Positions 22,379 through 31,032 of a stretch of 35,145 nt of DNA are shown piece by piece. Each line of letters begins with the position of its first letter. Position 1 is the first letter of the stretch. The DNA is from Bacillota bacterium (GTDB lineage: Bacteria > Bacillota_C > Negativicutes > JAEYSJ01), in contig JAEYSJ010000117.1 in NCBI GenBank assembly GCA_023434855.1, positions 1-35,145 of the forward strand, given 5' to 3'. The notes beneath the pieces were generated by a model, which saw only the letters and a program-made list of their open reading frames with translations, did not search any database and was not told the origin of the DNA. Made by a program: the position numbers and the translations under genes.

Positions 22379-22490
22379 CTAAGAAAAACGTTCCGTTTTC
22401 GAACAGTGAAGAATTAAGTTACTTTTCGGCTAAGTTGCAGGTAATCAACTGCTTTGCAGTAGCCCGAAAAGTTATAAATTCTGATACAGT
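22379..22490. repeat. Structured intergenic repeat R5 (best-preserved copy)
   Basis: CTAAGAAAAACGTTCCG opens the copy. GAAGAATTAAGTTACTTTTCGGC then pairs with GCCCGAAAAGTTATAAATTCTG, and the centre holds its own dyad CTGCTTTGCAG. The core AAAAGTTATAAATTCTGAT is at 22467-22485. It lies between ddl and ftsQ in the same orientation as R1-R4. No ORF. Confidence 0.7.
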
Positions 22491-22520
22491 CAAAAAGCAG
22501 CATAAATATATGCTGCTTAC
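22491..22520 (-). terminator. Terminator after ddl
   Basis: On the minus strand AAGCAGCATA TATT TATGCTGCTT is followed by TTTGAC. The perfect 10-bp stem lies just past the ddl stop and splits the cluster transcript before ftsQ. Confidence 0.75.
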
Positions 22521-22534
22521 AAAGATACCTATCA

Positions 22535-23470
22535 CTATTTATTTTCAGTTGCCCTTAGCAATAATTTCTCGCACAAATCATCAAACATTAACCCGGCTGC
22601 AGCGGCAGACTTTGGTACTAAACTTGTTGCCGTCATACCTGGTATCGTATTCACTTCCAAAACGTATGGCTTATTATCCTCATCAAGCATAACGTCCACT
22701 CTGGCTATACCCCGGCATCCTAACAGATTAAATGCGTCTACCGCAACCTGCTGCACGGCAGTAGTGGTTTTCGCGTCAAGCTTAGCCGGACAAATATACT
22801 CAGTAGCCCCTTTTGTATATTTGGAATGATAATCATATCGTCCGGAGTGGGGCACAATTTCTATGACCGGAAAAGCTTCCGCCTGTCCGTTCCCCCAAAC
22901 GGCAACGGTGAGTTCCCGCCCGCTGATAAACTCTTCCACCAGAATATGGTCACTGTACTGAGAAGCCTGTTTGACCGCCTCCGGCAAAATATCTCTGTGT
23001 TCAACTATTGTTACACCAATACTTGAGCCTTGCGAAGCAGCCTTCACCACCACCGGGATACCGAATTGCTCCAGTATTTCCGCTATTATATCCCGCTTAT
23101 CATCATTTTTATGAAATAGGAGTGATCTTGGGGTGGGAATACCTGCCGACAAAAATAATCGTTTGGAAATTCCTTTATCCATCGCCATCGAACTTGCTAG
23201 GACTCCTGAACCGGTATAAGGAATTCCCAATAGTTCAAGTGCCCCCTGAAGACTACCATCTTCGCCAAACTGGCCATGAATAGCATTAAATATTACTTCA
23301 ATCCCTGCATCCTTTATTTGTTCCACAAAATGTACCGGGTCAAGATCTATGCCAACTGCATTATAACCCTTTGCCTGCAAAGCTTGTAATATAGCCCGCC
23401 CCGTATTCAGTGATACTTCCCGTTCAGCGGACGGTCCCCCCATTACTACCGCAATCTTTTTTGCTTTCAT
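22535..23470 (-). CDS. ddl: D-alanine--D-alanine ligase
   Basis: 311 aa from the ATG at 23470, with GGGAGGA six bases upstream; it overlaps the murA stop by four bases (ATGA). N-terminal KIAVVMGGPSAEREVSLNTG, then YTGSGVLASSMAMDK, the ATP-grasp core (VVVKAASQGSSIGV, VEEFISGRELTVAVWG) and EVNTIPGMTATSLVPKSAAA are typical. The omega-loop reads RYDYHSKY, with the Tyr of D-Ala-D-Ala enzymes and not the vancomycin-resistance D-lactate type. It supplies the dipeptide that MurF adds to the precursor. Confidence 0.96.
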   Translation of the reverse strand: MKAKKIAVVMGGPSAEREVSLNTGRAILQALQAKGYNAVGIDLDPVHFVEQIKDAGIEVIFNAIHGQFGEDGSLQGALELLGIPYTGSGVLASSMAMDKGISKRLFLSAGIPTPRSLLFHKNDDKRDIIAEILEQFGIPVVVKAASQGSSIGVTIVEHRDILPEAVKQASQYSDHILVEEFISGRELTVAVWGNGQAEAFPVIEIVPHSGRYDYHSKYTKGATEYICPAKLDAKTTTAVQQVAVDAFNLLGCRGIARVDVMLDEDNKPYVLEVNTIPGMTATSLVPKSAAAAGLMFDDLCEKLLLRATENK

Positions 23471-24741
23471 ATGGTATCCTCCCACCCTAAACCAGAATTC
23501 AGACGGACAATATGTGCACCTAAACTCTGCAATTTTTGTTCGAATTCCTCATAACCTCTGTCGATATGATACACATATTCAATCTCCGATACCCCCTCGG
23601 CAGCAAGGGCAGCCAAAACCAGAGCACCGCCTGCTCTTAAATCGGGTGCCGCTACAATAGCGCCGGTAAGTTTTGGAACGCCACGAATAATAGCCGTCCG
23701 GCCTTCAACTTTAATTTTGGCTCCCATGCGCCGCAATTCATCAACATGTTTGAACCGGTTTTCAAATATAGTTTCAGTAATGATAGTAGTGCCTTTGGCA
23801 ATAGAAGATAAAGATAAAATTGGAGCCTGTAAATCTGTAGGAAAGCCGGGATGCGGCAGAGTCTTAATATCCACGCCGCGTAATCCGCCTGCAATGACCC
23901 GAATATAGCCAGGGCCGGTCTTTATCTGCGCACCGAACTCCTGCAATTTATCTGTGACAGAAAACAAAAATTCCGGCGAAATGTTTTCTACCGTTACATC
24001 CCCAGAAGTAATCGCGCCGGCAATAAGGAAAGTACCGGCTTGAATGCGGTCAGGCATGACATGATGTTCAGCCGGAGAAAGACTTGATACACCTTCAATA
24101 TTTATTGTATCAGTACCAGCACCTGCTATCCGGGCTCCCATTTTATTCAGGAAATTTTGCAAATCACATATTTCAGGCTCCCTGGCAGCATTGCGGATAA
24201 CAGTTGTACCTGTGGCCAGCACCGAAGCCATCATGGCGTTCTCAGTCGCACCAACGCTGGGGAAATCAAGATAAATTTCTCCGCCGGTTAGCCTGGCGGC
24301 TTCAGCATTTATAAAGCCGAAGCTATCTTCCACAACGGCACCAAGTTTCTCAAGGGATTTAATGTGCAAGTCAATTGGGCGTGGACCGATAGCGCACCCC
24401 CCTGGATATGACAGCCGTACTTTATTAAACCTGCCAAGCAATGGTCCCATTAAAAATACCGAAGCCCTCATCTCGCGCATCAAGTGCTCGGGTATTTCCA
24501 ATTTATTAATGTTTGTTGTATTAATTACCAGCGTTTTGTTTTCCCTGGTAACTTTGGCTCCCAGCAATGTTAGAATATCCTGCATCGCTCTAATATCACG
24601 CAGGTTAGGCACATCATGAATAATGCTTTCGCCTGAACAGAGAAGTGTAGCTGCCATAATTGGCAATGTAGCGTTTTTTGCTCCGCCAACTCTTACAATA
24701 CCATTCAGTTGTACTTCTCCCGTGACGACAAATTTCTCCAT
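23467..24741 (-). CDS. murA: UDP-N-acetylglucosamine 1-carboxyvinyltransferase
   Basis: 424 aa, the usual MurA size. KNATLPIMAATLLC near the N-terminus holds the conserved Lys-Asn, and SYPGGCAIGPRPIDLH holds the catalytic Cys116, the residue modified by fosfomycin. GATENAMMASVLATGTTVI and PTDLQAPILSLSSIAKG are family blocks. It performs the first committed step of peptidoglycan synthesis using PEP. It sits between murC and ddl, a place often taken by murB in other Firmicute clusters; no murB is seen in this window. Confidence 0.96.
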   Translation of the reverse strand: MEKFVVTGEVQLNGIVRVGGAKNATLPIMAATLLCSGESIIHDVPNLRDIRAMQDILTLLGAKVTRENKTLVINTTNINKLEIPEHLMREMRASVFLMGPLLGRFNKVRLSYPGGCAIGPRPIDLHIKSLEKLGAVVEDSFGFINAEAARLTGGEIYLDFPSVGATENAMMASVLATGTTVIRNAAREPEICDLQNFLNKMGARIAGAGTDTINIEGVSSLSPAEHHVMPDRIQAGTFLIAGAITSGDVTVENISPEFLFSVTDKLQEFGAQIKTGPGYIRVIAGGLRGVDIKTLPHPGFPTDLQAPILSLSSIAKGTTIITETIFENRFKHVDELRRMGAKIKVEGRTAIIRGVPKLTGAIVAAPDLRAGGALVLAALAAEGVSEIEYVYHIDRGYEEFEQKLQSLGAHIVRLNSGLGWEDTI

Positions 24742-24830
24742 CGTCTTCCCTCCCAGAAAAGTACAATCACCCTATTACACTCAATCATCATGGAAGAATT
24801 GACTCCCCCAATTAAAATAAATAATCTTCA

Positions 24831-26204
24831 TTACTTTTGAACCAAATTATCTACAAGTTCTTCCCCTGTTAGATAAATATTGCCAGCCCCCATCGTCAAT
24901 ACCAGATCACCGGGCTCCACAATCTCACTAAGATAACGTGCAATTTTATCCTTATCAGGAATATACGTTACCTGCTGATTGGTCTGATGCTCAACCTCCT
25001 CTTTTATAACCTCTCCATTTATTCCGGGAAGCGCTTGTTCCCCGGCGGCATACACATCGGTAAGGATTAGCATATCAGCAGGAGTGAAAGCTGTACCAAA
25101 CTCTTTTCGCAAAAGTTTAGTCCGTGAATAGCGATGAGGCTGAAAGACGCAAATAAGACGCTTGGGTTTGGTCTGACGGGCAGCCAATAATGTAGTGGTT
25201 ATCTCGGTGGGATGATGAGCATAATCGTCAACAACCCACACACCATTTACTTTTGCCTTGGTCTGAAAACGACGCTTTACACCTTTAAAGTATGAAAGGC
25301 CATCAGCCGTTTGTGCAATAGTAAGACCGACGTTTATACCAACAACAACCGCGGCTAACGAATTAGCCACATTATGCCTTCCGGGAACATCAATCTTTAT
25401 AGCACCCAGCAATTCTTCATAGTGGTAAAAATCATAGGTTGTAACTGCTCCCTCGGTGCGGATGTTACGAGCCATATACTCCGCGTCATGATCAACAGCG
25501 TATGAAATATATCGCCGTTCAAGGTTTTGTGCTATTTCCCTTATATGGGCATTATCAAAGCATAACACTGCCAAACCAGTTTGAGGTAGTTTATATAAAA
25601 ATTCTCTAAAAGTATGTAGGATATTTTCCATTGTCCCATAATAATCCATATGGTCATTTTCAATATTTGTCACTACGGCGATATGGGGTGAAAACTTTAA
25701 AAATGACCCGTCACTCTCATCAGCTTCAGCTACCAAATAACTGCCTCTGCCTAACTTTGCATTACCACCTAAATAATCAAGTTCTCCGCCAATAATAATA
25801 GTTGGATCAATACCGGCTTTTTCAAGCATCACGGCAATCATTGATGTTGTTGTTGTTTTTCCATGTGCACCGGCAACAGCAATCCCTTCTCTGTCAGCCA
25901 TTAACGCAGCTAATACGTCGGAACGGTGATAAATGGTAATCCCCTTTTCTTGGGCTGCTTTGACTTCCGGATTAGTTGGAGAAATTGCGCTTGATACAAC
26001 AATAGCCTGAGAATCTTTAATATTTTCGCCATCATGCCCAATAAAGATCTGTGCGCCCATGTTCTCAAGCTTATTTATTATTTCGGATTTACTAATGTCT
26101 GAGCCTGATACTTCATAACCCAATTCGAGCAAGACTTTGGCAATTGCACTCATTCCTACTCCGCCAATACCGACAAAATGAAACTTTTTAGTATTATTCA
26201 GCAA
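24831..26204 (-). CDS. murC: UDP-N-acetylmuramate--L-alanine ligase
   Basis: 457 aa. The N-terminal Rossmann motif HFVGIGGVGMSAIAKVL, the P-loop GAHGKTTTTSMIAVML, EADESDGSFLKF, NIENDHMDYYG, DDYAHHPTEI and QPHRYSRTK are the full MurC set. It adds L-Ala to UDP-MurNAc in the cytoplasm. It lies between murG and murA with a 146-base gap to murG that contains the palindrome ACTTATAAGT (about 26287-26296) and no gene. Confidence 0.97.
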   Translation of the reverse strand: MLNNTKKFHFVGIGGVGMSAIAKVLLELGYEVSGSDISKSEIINKLENMGAQIFIGHDGENIKDSQAIVVSSAISPTNPEVKAAQEKGITIYHRSDVLAALMADREGIAVAGAHGKTTTTSMIAVMLEKAGIDPTIIIGGELDYLGGNAKLGRGSYLVAEADESDGSFLKFSPHIAVVTNIENDHMDYYGTMENILHTFREFLYKLPQTGLAVLCFDNAHIREIAQNLERRYISYAVDHDAEYMARNIRTEGAVTTYDFYHYEELLGAIKIDVPGRHNVANSLAAVVVGINVGLTIAQTADGLSYFKGVKRRFQTKAKVNGVWVVDDYAHHPTEITTTLLAARQTKPKRLICVFQPHRYSRTKLLRKEFGTAFTPADMLILTDVYAAGEQALPGINGEVIKEEVEHQTNQQVTYIPDKDKIARYLSEIVEPGDLVLTMGAGNIYLTGEELVDNLVQK

Positions 26205-26350
26205 GAATTATTTCTCCCCTTTCTTGCATACATGTTAGTGCCATCATAGGCTTCGTTAAATGGTAAAACCCGAGCCACGTAAGTTACTTATAAGTAAGTG
26301 GTATTGTGTATCTTATTGTATGCGTATATTTACGTTATTGTTCCAGCCTG

Positions 26351-27472
26351 CTAAGAGTTAATTAAAGACAATGCTATCCGGGCAATATCATTTGCCGCTG
26401 TTGGACGGCCCAAACCCTTACTGGCGCTGGCCATATTATTTAATTTATCCGGATTACCTACTAATTCTTCAATCGTTTCTACCAGCTTATATCCATCCAA
26501 TTGAGCATCACTAATCACAACAGCCGCTCCTTGGCGTGCCATAACACTGGCATTAAATTCTTGATGATTTTCCGCAGCATACGGATAAGGCACTAAAATA
26601 GCCGGAATACCTCTTGCCGTTAATTCAGCAAGCCCAATAGCTCCCGCTCTAAAAATTGCAAGGTCAGCTGCAGCTAATGCCTGTGGCATATTATACAAAT
26701 ACGGTTTTATGATAATATTACCCCCGCAAGCATCATCTATACCACACTGCTTAAAATTCCCAACAGACCTAACTATGCCATTATACTCGCTTTGACCTGT
26801 TACATGCAAGAGCTGTATATCCTTTCGCCCTGAAAAATGTTGATGCACTTTTAGCATAGCTTGATTAATACTGCGCGCGCCGCGACTTCCGCCGGAGATT
26901 AACACAGTACGTTTCTTTGGATCCAGGCCAAGTTCGGCAATTCCGGCTTCACGGGTAGCGGATATAACATCTTCCCGTATAGGATTGCCTGTAAAAACAA
27001 TCTTGGCTGGGTCATAAAAATATTTTGCTGCTTCTTCATATCCTACCGCAATTTTTTTCACAAAGCGGGCCAGGATTTTGTTGGTTACACCTGGAATGAC
27101 GTTTTGTTCCTGAACCAAAGTGGGAATACCGGTTAAACTGGCCGCCAACAGTATTGGCCCGCAGACATAGCCTCCTGTCCCAATGACAATATCAGGCTTA
27201 AAGTTCTTAATTATTTTTTTTGAATGCCATACGCTATTCATCGCCTTAAAGACATTTGCAACATTTCCCCAAGATAAACGTCGTTCAAAACCATGAACTT
27301 CAATTGTCGCAAAAACAAGACCTTCTTTGGGTATAATATCCGCTTCCAAACCATATTGAGTGCCGACATATAATACTTCACAGGAATCAACCATATTTTT
27401 AATTGCTTTTATTATAGTAATAGCGGGGTAGATGTGCCCACCTGTTCCCCCGCCTGACACAATAATCCGCAT
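26351..27472 (-). CDS. murG: Lipid II synthase MurG (N-acetylglucosaminyltransferase)
   Basis: 373 aa. MRIIVSGGGTGGHIYPAITI is the glycine-rich N-terminal loop, followed by GTGGYVCGPILLAA, QEQNVIPGVTNKILAR, ISGGSRGARSINQAM and AIFRAGAIGLAELTARGIPA. It transfers GlcNAc to lipid I at the inner membrane face to give lipid II. AAGGAGG is 14 bases before the ATG, a long distance; an ATT three codons earlier would be better spaced. The start is therefore slightly uncertain. It follows ftsW across a 12-bp inverted repeat. Confidence 0.96.
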   Translation of the reverse strand: MRIIVSGGGTGGHIYPAITIIKAIKNMVDSCEVLYVGTQYGLEADIIPKEGLVFATIEVHGFERRLSWGNVANVFKAMNSVWHSKKIIKNFKPDIVIGTGGYVCGPILLAASLTGIPTLVQEQNVIPGVTNKILARFVKKIAVGYEEAAKYFYDPAKIVFTGNPIREDVISATREAGIAELGLDPKKRTVLISGGSRGARSINQAMLKVHQHFSGRKDIQLLHVTGQSEYNGIVRSVGNFKQCGIDDACGGNIIIKPYLYNMPQALAAADLAIFRAGAIGLAELTARGIPAILVPYPYAAENHQEFNASVMARQGAAVVISDAQLDGYKLVETIEELVGNPDKLNNMASASKGLGRPTAANDIARIALSLINS

Positions 27473-27501
27473 AAATGCAATGATGCCTCCTTAGTTTTAA
27501 A

Positions 27502-27555
27502 AGGCTGTTTCAAAATGCACAGACCGGGTTAAAGGCACAGATATTGAAACAGCCT
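27502..27555 (-). repeat. Palindromic element/terminator-like hairpin between ftsW and murG
   Basis: AGGCTGTTTCAA (27502-27513) and TTGAAACAGCCT (27544-27555) are perfect inverted arms around 30 bases, followed on the minus strand by TTTTAAAAC. The ftsW stop lies at the arm's edge. It may attenuate read-through into murG. Its opening matches the 114-bp element near ftsZ. Confidence 0.6.
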
Positions 27556-28658
27556 CATTTTAGACTTATATATCTGGATACATTTAGCAGTATCCCCACC
27601 CCCGCTAAAGTAAAAATCAGTGCAGACCCGCCAAAACTAATAAATGGCAAAGGAATTCCCGTAACAGGCATAGAGGCGGTCACCACAGCGATATTCATTA
27701 ACGCCTGCATGGTAATCATGGTAGTTAGACCGGCGGCAAGCATACTGCCATAGATATCAGGAGCTGATATGGCAACCTTGAAACCACGCCAGGCAAACAG
27801 GAAAAATAACACAATAACCGTGACAGTACCAATAAAACCAAGTTCTTCAGCCAAAATAGCAAAGATAAAGTCAGTATGCGGCTCCGGTAAATACAAAAAT
27901 TTTTCCCGGCTGCGTCCCAGGCCCACACCAAATAAACCGCCTGAACCAATAGCATACAAAGACTGTATAATGTGATACCCGGTATTTAGCGGGTCGGCCC
28001 AAGGATCACTAAACGCAATCAAGCGTCTAAGACGGTAAGGCTCCAGAATTATTGCCGTAACTATTCCGGCTACTCCTGCAAAACCAAGTGAGGCAAGGTG
28101 CGCTATTTTGGCTCCGGCAGTAAACAGCAATATGAATACTGTGCCGCCAATTGCCAGAGCTGTACCAAGATCAGGTTCTTTAAGTATCAAGCCAAATACT
28201 ACCAATAACATTGCCAAATGTGGCAAAAGTCCTTTAACAAAACTTGTTATCTTATCCTGGCTACGGGCTAAACTCGCTGCACAAAATAAGACCATGCCCA
28301 ATTTTGCAATTTCGGATGGCTGTAAATATAATGATCCAAATCCCAACCACCGGCGAGCACCATTGACCACTTTGCCTAAGCCTGGTACCAACACCAGTAC
28401 AAGCAGTACTAAAGTAACCAGCAGCACCGGCTTAGCAAACTTTCGCCAAACATGATAATCAACATTCATTGTGAGCAGCATTGCCAATATCCCTAACGAA
28501 GCCCAAATGATCTGACGTTTAAGAAAATAATAACTGTCATTATAATTAACATAAGCAGAGACCGCACTTGAACTATAAACCATTATCACACCAAGTCCCA
28601 GTAATGCCAAAACGGCAAAAAAAATGATAAAATCGGGCGACTTAGGCCTAAATGCCAA
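27555..28658 (-). CDS. ftsW: SEDS glycosyltransferase FtsW/SpoVE
   Basis: 367 aa with about ten membrane helices. SEDS marks include FGSLYLQPSEIAKLGMVLF, ILKEPDLGTALAIGG, SDPWADPLNTGYHIIQSLYA with GSGGLFGVGLG, and EPHTDFIFAILAEELGF. The C-terminal block is VTASMPVTGIPLPFISFGGS. It polymerises glycan strands from lipid II together with a class B PBP, here most likely SpoVD encoded upstream. In a spore former the dcw copy may serve as SpoVE in cortex synthesis as well as FtsW in division; sequence alone does not decide. Confidence 0.95.
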   Translation of the reverse strand: MAFRPKSPDFIIFFAVLALLGLGVIMVYSSSAVSAYVNYNDSYYFLKRQIIWASLGILAMLLTMNVDYHVWRKFAKPVLLVTLVLLVLVLVPGLGKVVNGARRWLGFGSLYLQPSEIAKLGMVLFCAASLARSQDKITSFVKGLLPHLAMLLVVFGLILKEPDLGTALAIGGTVFILLFTAGAKIAHLASLGFAGVAGIVTAIILEPYRLRRLIAFSDPWADPLNTGYHIIQSLYAIGSGGLFGVGLGRSREKFLYLPEPHTDFIFAILAEELGFIGTVTVIVLFFLFAWRGFKVAISAPDIYGSMLAAGLTTMITMQALMNIAVVTASMPVTGIPLPFISFGGSALIFTLAGVGILLNVSRYISLK

Positions 28659-28671
28659 GGCAATTCCCCCT

Positions 28672-30036
28672 TTAACCTAACTTGCGTACTAATTCCTTAA
28701 ACACTTTTCCGCGTTGCTCAAAGTTGTCAAACATATCATAGCTGGCACATGCCGGCGATAACAACACCACCTGAGGTGATTGAGCCAGATCATAGGCCAA
28801 GCGTACGGCATCTGCAAAACGCTCTACTAAATGAATGCTTTGTACGCCATGCTGCACGGCCGCCTGATTAAACCGTTCTTTTGCTTCTCCTAATAAAATA
28901 AGATGAGCAACTTTTTCTTTGACAAGTTTCATAAATTCGGTTAAATCAGTATTCTTATCCCGTCCGCCGGCAATCAGAATAACATTTCCAGGAAAAGCTT
29001 CCAGTGCCTTTATCGATGATTCGGGATTGGTAGCTTTCGAATCATTGTAATAGGCTACATTATTTATCACCGCTACAGGCTCAATGCGATGTTCAACCCC
29101 TGGAAATTCCCGCAAAATTTTAGCAATATCAGCTATATTCACGCCTGACAGAAACGCCGCTCCGCAAGCTGCCAGGGCGTTTTCCACATTATGTGCACCT
29201 CTAATCTGCATTCGTTCTATTGGAAATACTTCAATAGTTTTACCCTGCCAGCTTATAGTTATGATACCATTTTTGACAAATATGCCAGCAGGCAATTCAA
29301 CTTGCCGACTAAAATACATCACCTGAGATGGCGCTCTATTTGCCATGTCCCGAACAATTTTGTCATCATAATTCAGAATTACATAATCGTCCTTTGTCTG
29401 CTGAGCGAAAATTCTTTCTTTCATGCTGATGTATACATCCATAGAATGATGCCGGTCCAAATGATCGGGTGTAATATTCAGGACAGCGGCTATATGTGGG
29501 CGAAATTCAATGACCCCCTCCAACTGGAAGCTGGAAATTTCCGCCGCCACTATACCTTTTGCGCCAGCTTCGGCCACTTCCTGGGACAAAGCTAACCCAA
29601 TATTCCCGCCGACTACTACCTCCCTGCCGGTTGTTTTCAGCATTTCACCAATAAGGGTAGTAGTTGTCGTCTTGCCATTGGTGCCGGTAACTGCAATAAT
29701 CGGCGCAGGACATAAACGATAGGCTACTTCAATCTCACTCATGACCGTAATACCCTTAGCTTGAGCCGCTTTTACCAAAGGGATATAAATGGATATTCCC
29801 GGTGACAAAACAATATAATCTGTTTTATCCAGTAATTTTTCATTCTGGTTTCCTAATGATAAGGTAACTCCTGCTTCTCTCAAAGAAGAAAAGTCCTTAT
29901 TTAATGCTTCCTCGGATTTTGCATCACTTAATGTCACCTTTGCACCCAGCTTGCTAAGTATATACGCTACTGACATACCGCTAATGCCGGCGCCAAGCAC
30001 TAAAATTTTTTTCTGCTGAAATTCTATCGATTCCAT
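28672..30036 (-). CDS. murD: UDP-N-acetylmuramoylalanine--D-glutamate ligase
   Basis: 454 aa. KKILVLGAGISGMSVAYILS at the N-terminus, P-loop AVTGTNGKTTTTTLIGEML, EISSFQLEGV, LNITPDHLDRHHSMD, EHRIEPV and NDSKATNPESS match MurD throughout. It adds D-Glu to UDP-MurNAc-L-Ala. It begins one base after the mraY stop and ends 13 bases before ftsW, so it is translated from the cluster transcript. Confidence 0.97.
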   Translation of the reverse strand: MESIEFQQKKILVLGAGISGMSVAYILSKLGAKVTLSDAKSEEALNKDFSSLREAGVTLSLGNQNEKLLDKTDYIVLSPGISIYIPLVKAAQAKGITVMSEIEVAYRLCPAPIIAVTGTNGKTTTTTLIGEMLKTTGREVVVGGNIGLALSQEVAEAGAKGIVAAEISSFQLEGVIEFRPHIAAVLNITPDHLDRHHSMDVYISMKERIFAQQTKDDYVILNYDDKIVRDMANRAPSQVMYFSRQVELPAGIFVKNGIITISWQGKTIEVFPIERMQIRGAHNVENALAACGAAFLSGVNIADIAKILREFPGVEHRIEPVAVINNVAYYNDSKATNPESSIKALEAFPGNVILIAGGRDKNTDLTEFMKLVKEKVAHLILLGEAKERFNQAAVQHGVQSIHLVERFADAVRLAYDLAQSPQVVLLSPACASYDMFDNFEQRGKVFKELVRKLG

Positions 30037-30037
30037 A

Positions 30038-31012
30038 TTAAAATCCCCCTGTTCTGGTACTAGCCAAAATGAGCAGCGCTATTACGCTGAAGGTCGCACC
30101 TGCCAACCAAAATACTGTAACCACTTTATTTTCCGACCAACCTGCCAATTCAAAATGATGATGAATCGGACTCATAAGAAAAACACGCTTCCCTGTAGTT
30201 TTAAAAGATAAAACTTGAATAATCACTGATAATGCTTCAATAACAAAAACCCCACCCACTATAATAAGCAACAATTCAGTTTTGGTCATCACTGCCACTG
30301 CCGCCAATGCTCCGCCTAATGCCAGCGAACCGGTATCTCCCATAAATACTTTGGCCGGATGAGCATTAAAACGCAAAAAACCCAAACATGCTCCTGCCAT
30401 AGATACACAAAAAAGCGCTAAAGCGGGTTTGGCAAAATTCATGGCAATAATAGAATAAGCCACTGCTGCAACAGTTGTAGTCCCTGCAGCTAATCCATCA
30501 AGACCATCTGTCAAATTTACCGCATTAGTAGTGCCTACAAGCACTAAAAAAATCAAAACATAGTATAAAGGACCCAAATCAATATTTATTCCTAATAAAG
30601 GTACCCATAAATCGGTGCCGCGTCCCATATAGGTAATGGCCACATAAGCTAAGGCAATAGCCAAAATGATTTGCCCTAATAATTTTTGCCTGGCCTTCAG
30701 TCCTAAAGAACGTTTAAGCACCACTTTAATAAAATCATCGAGAAAACCAATCAACCCATGACCTAACGTTACAAACAACGCCAACCATACCTCCGGACTC
30801 CGTCCGCCAAAAATAAGTGTAGGTATAATAAGTGCAAGTAAAATAATAATTCCACCCATAGTGGGCGTCCCTGCTTTGGCATAGTGCCGTTCAGGCCCTT
30901 CCTGCCTGATGCTTTGACCAAATTTTAACCGCCTAAGCACCGGAATTATCATTGGACCGGCAAGCAAAGCGACCAGAAACGCCGTCCCTGCAGCATAAAA
31001 TGCTTCTTGCAT
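30038..31012 (-). CDS. mraY: Phospho-N-acetylmuramoyl-pentapeptide transferase
   Basis: 324 aa from the ATG at 31012 (MQEAFYAAG), six bases after GAGGAGG. Ten membrane helices are evident. Active-site motifs are intact: GFLDDFIKV with the Asp pair, NLTDGLDGLAAG, FNAHPAKVFMGDTGSLALGG and SPIHHHFELAGWSENKV. The enzyme loads the UDP-MurNAc-pentapeptide onto undecaprenyl phosphate to make lipid I. It lies 20 bases after murF and one base before murD. Confidence 0.97.
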   Translation of the reverse strand: MQEAFYAAGTAFLVALLAGPMIIPVLRRLKFGQSIRQEGPERHYAKAGTPTMGGIIILLALIIPTLIFGGRSPEVWLALFVTLGHGLIGFLDDFIKVVLKRSLGLKARQKLLGQIILAIALAYVAITYMGRGTDLWVPLLGINIDLGPLYYVLIFLVLVGTTNAVNLTDGLDGLAAGTTTVAAVAYSIIAMNFAKPALALFCVSMAGACLGFLRFNAHPAKVFMGDTGSLALGGALAAVAVMTKTELLLIIVGGVFVIEALSVIIQVLSFKTTGKRVFLMSPIHHHFELAGWSENKVVTVFWLAGATFSVIALLILASTRTGGF

Positions 31013-31032
31013 AGTGAACCTCCTCACAAAAG

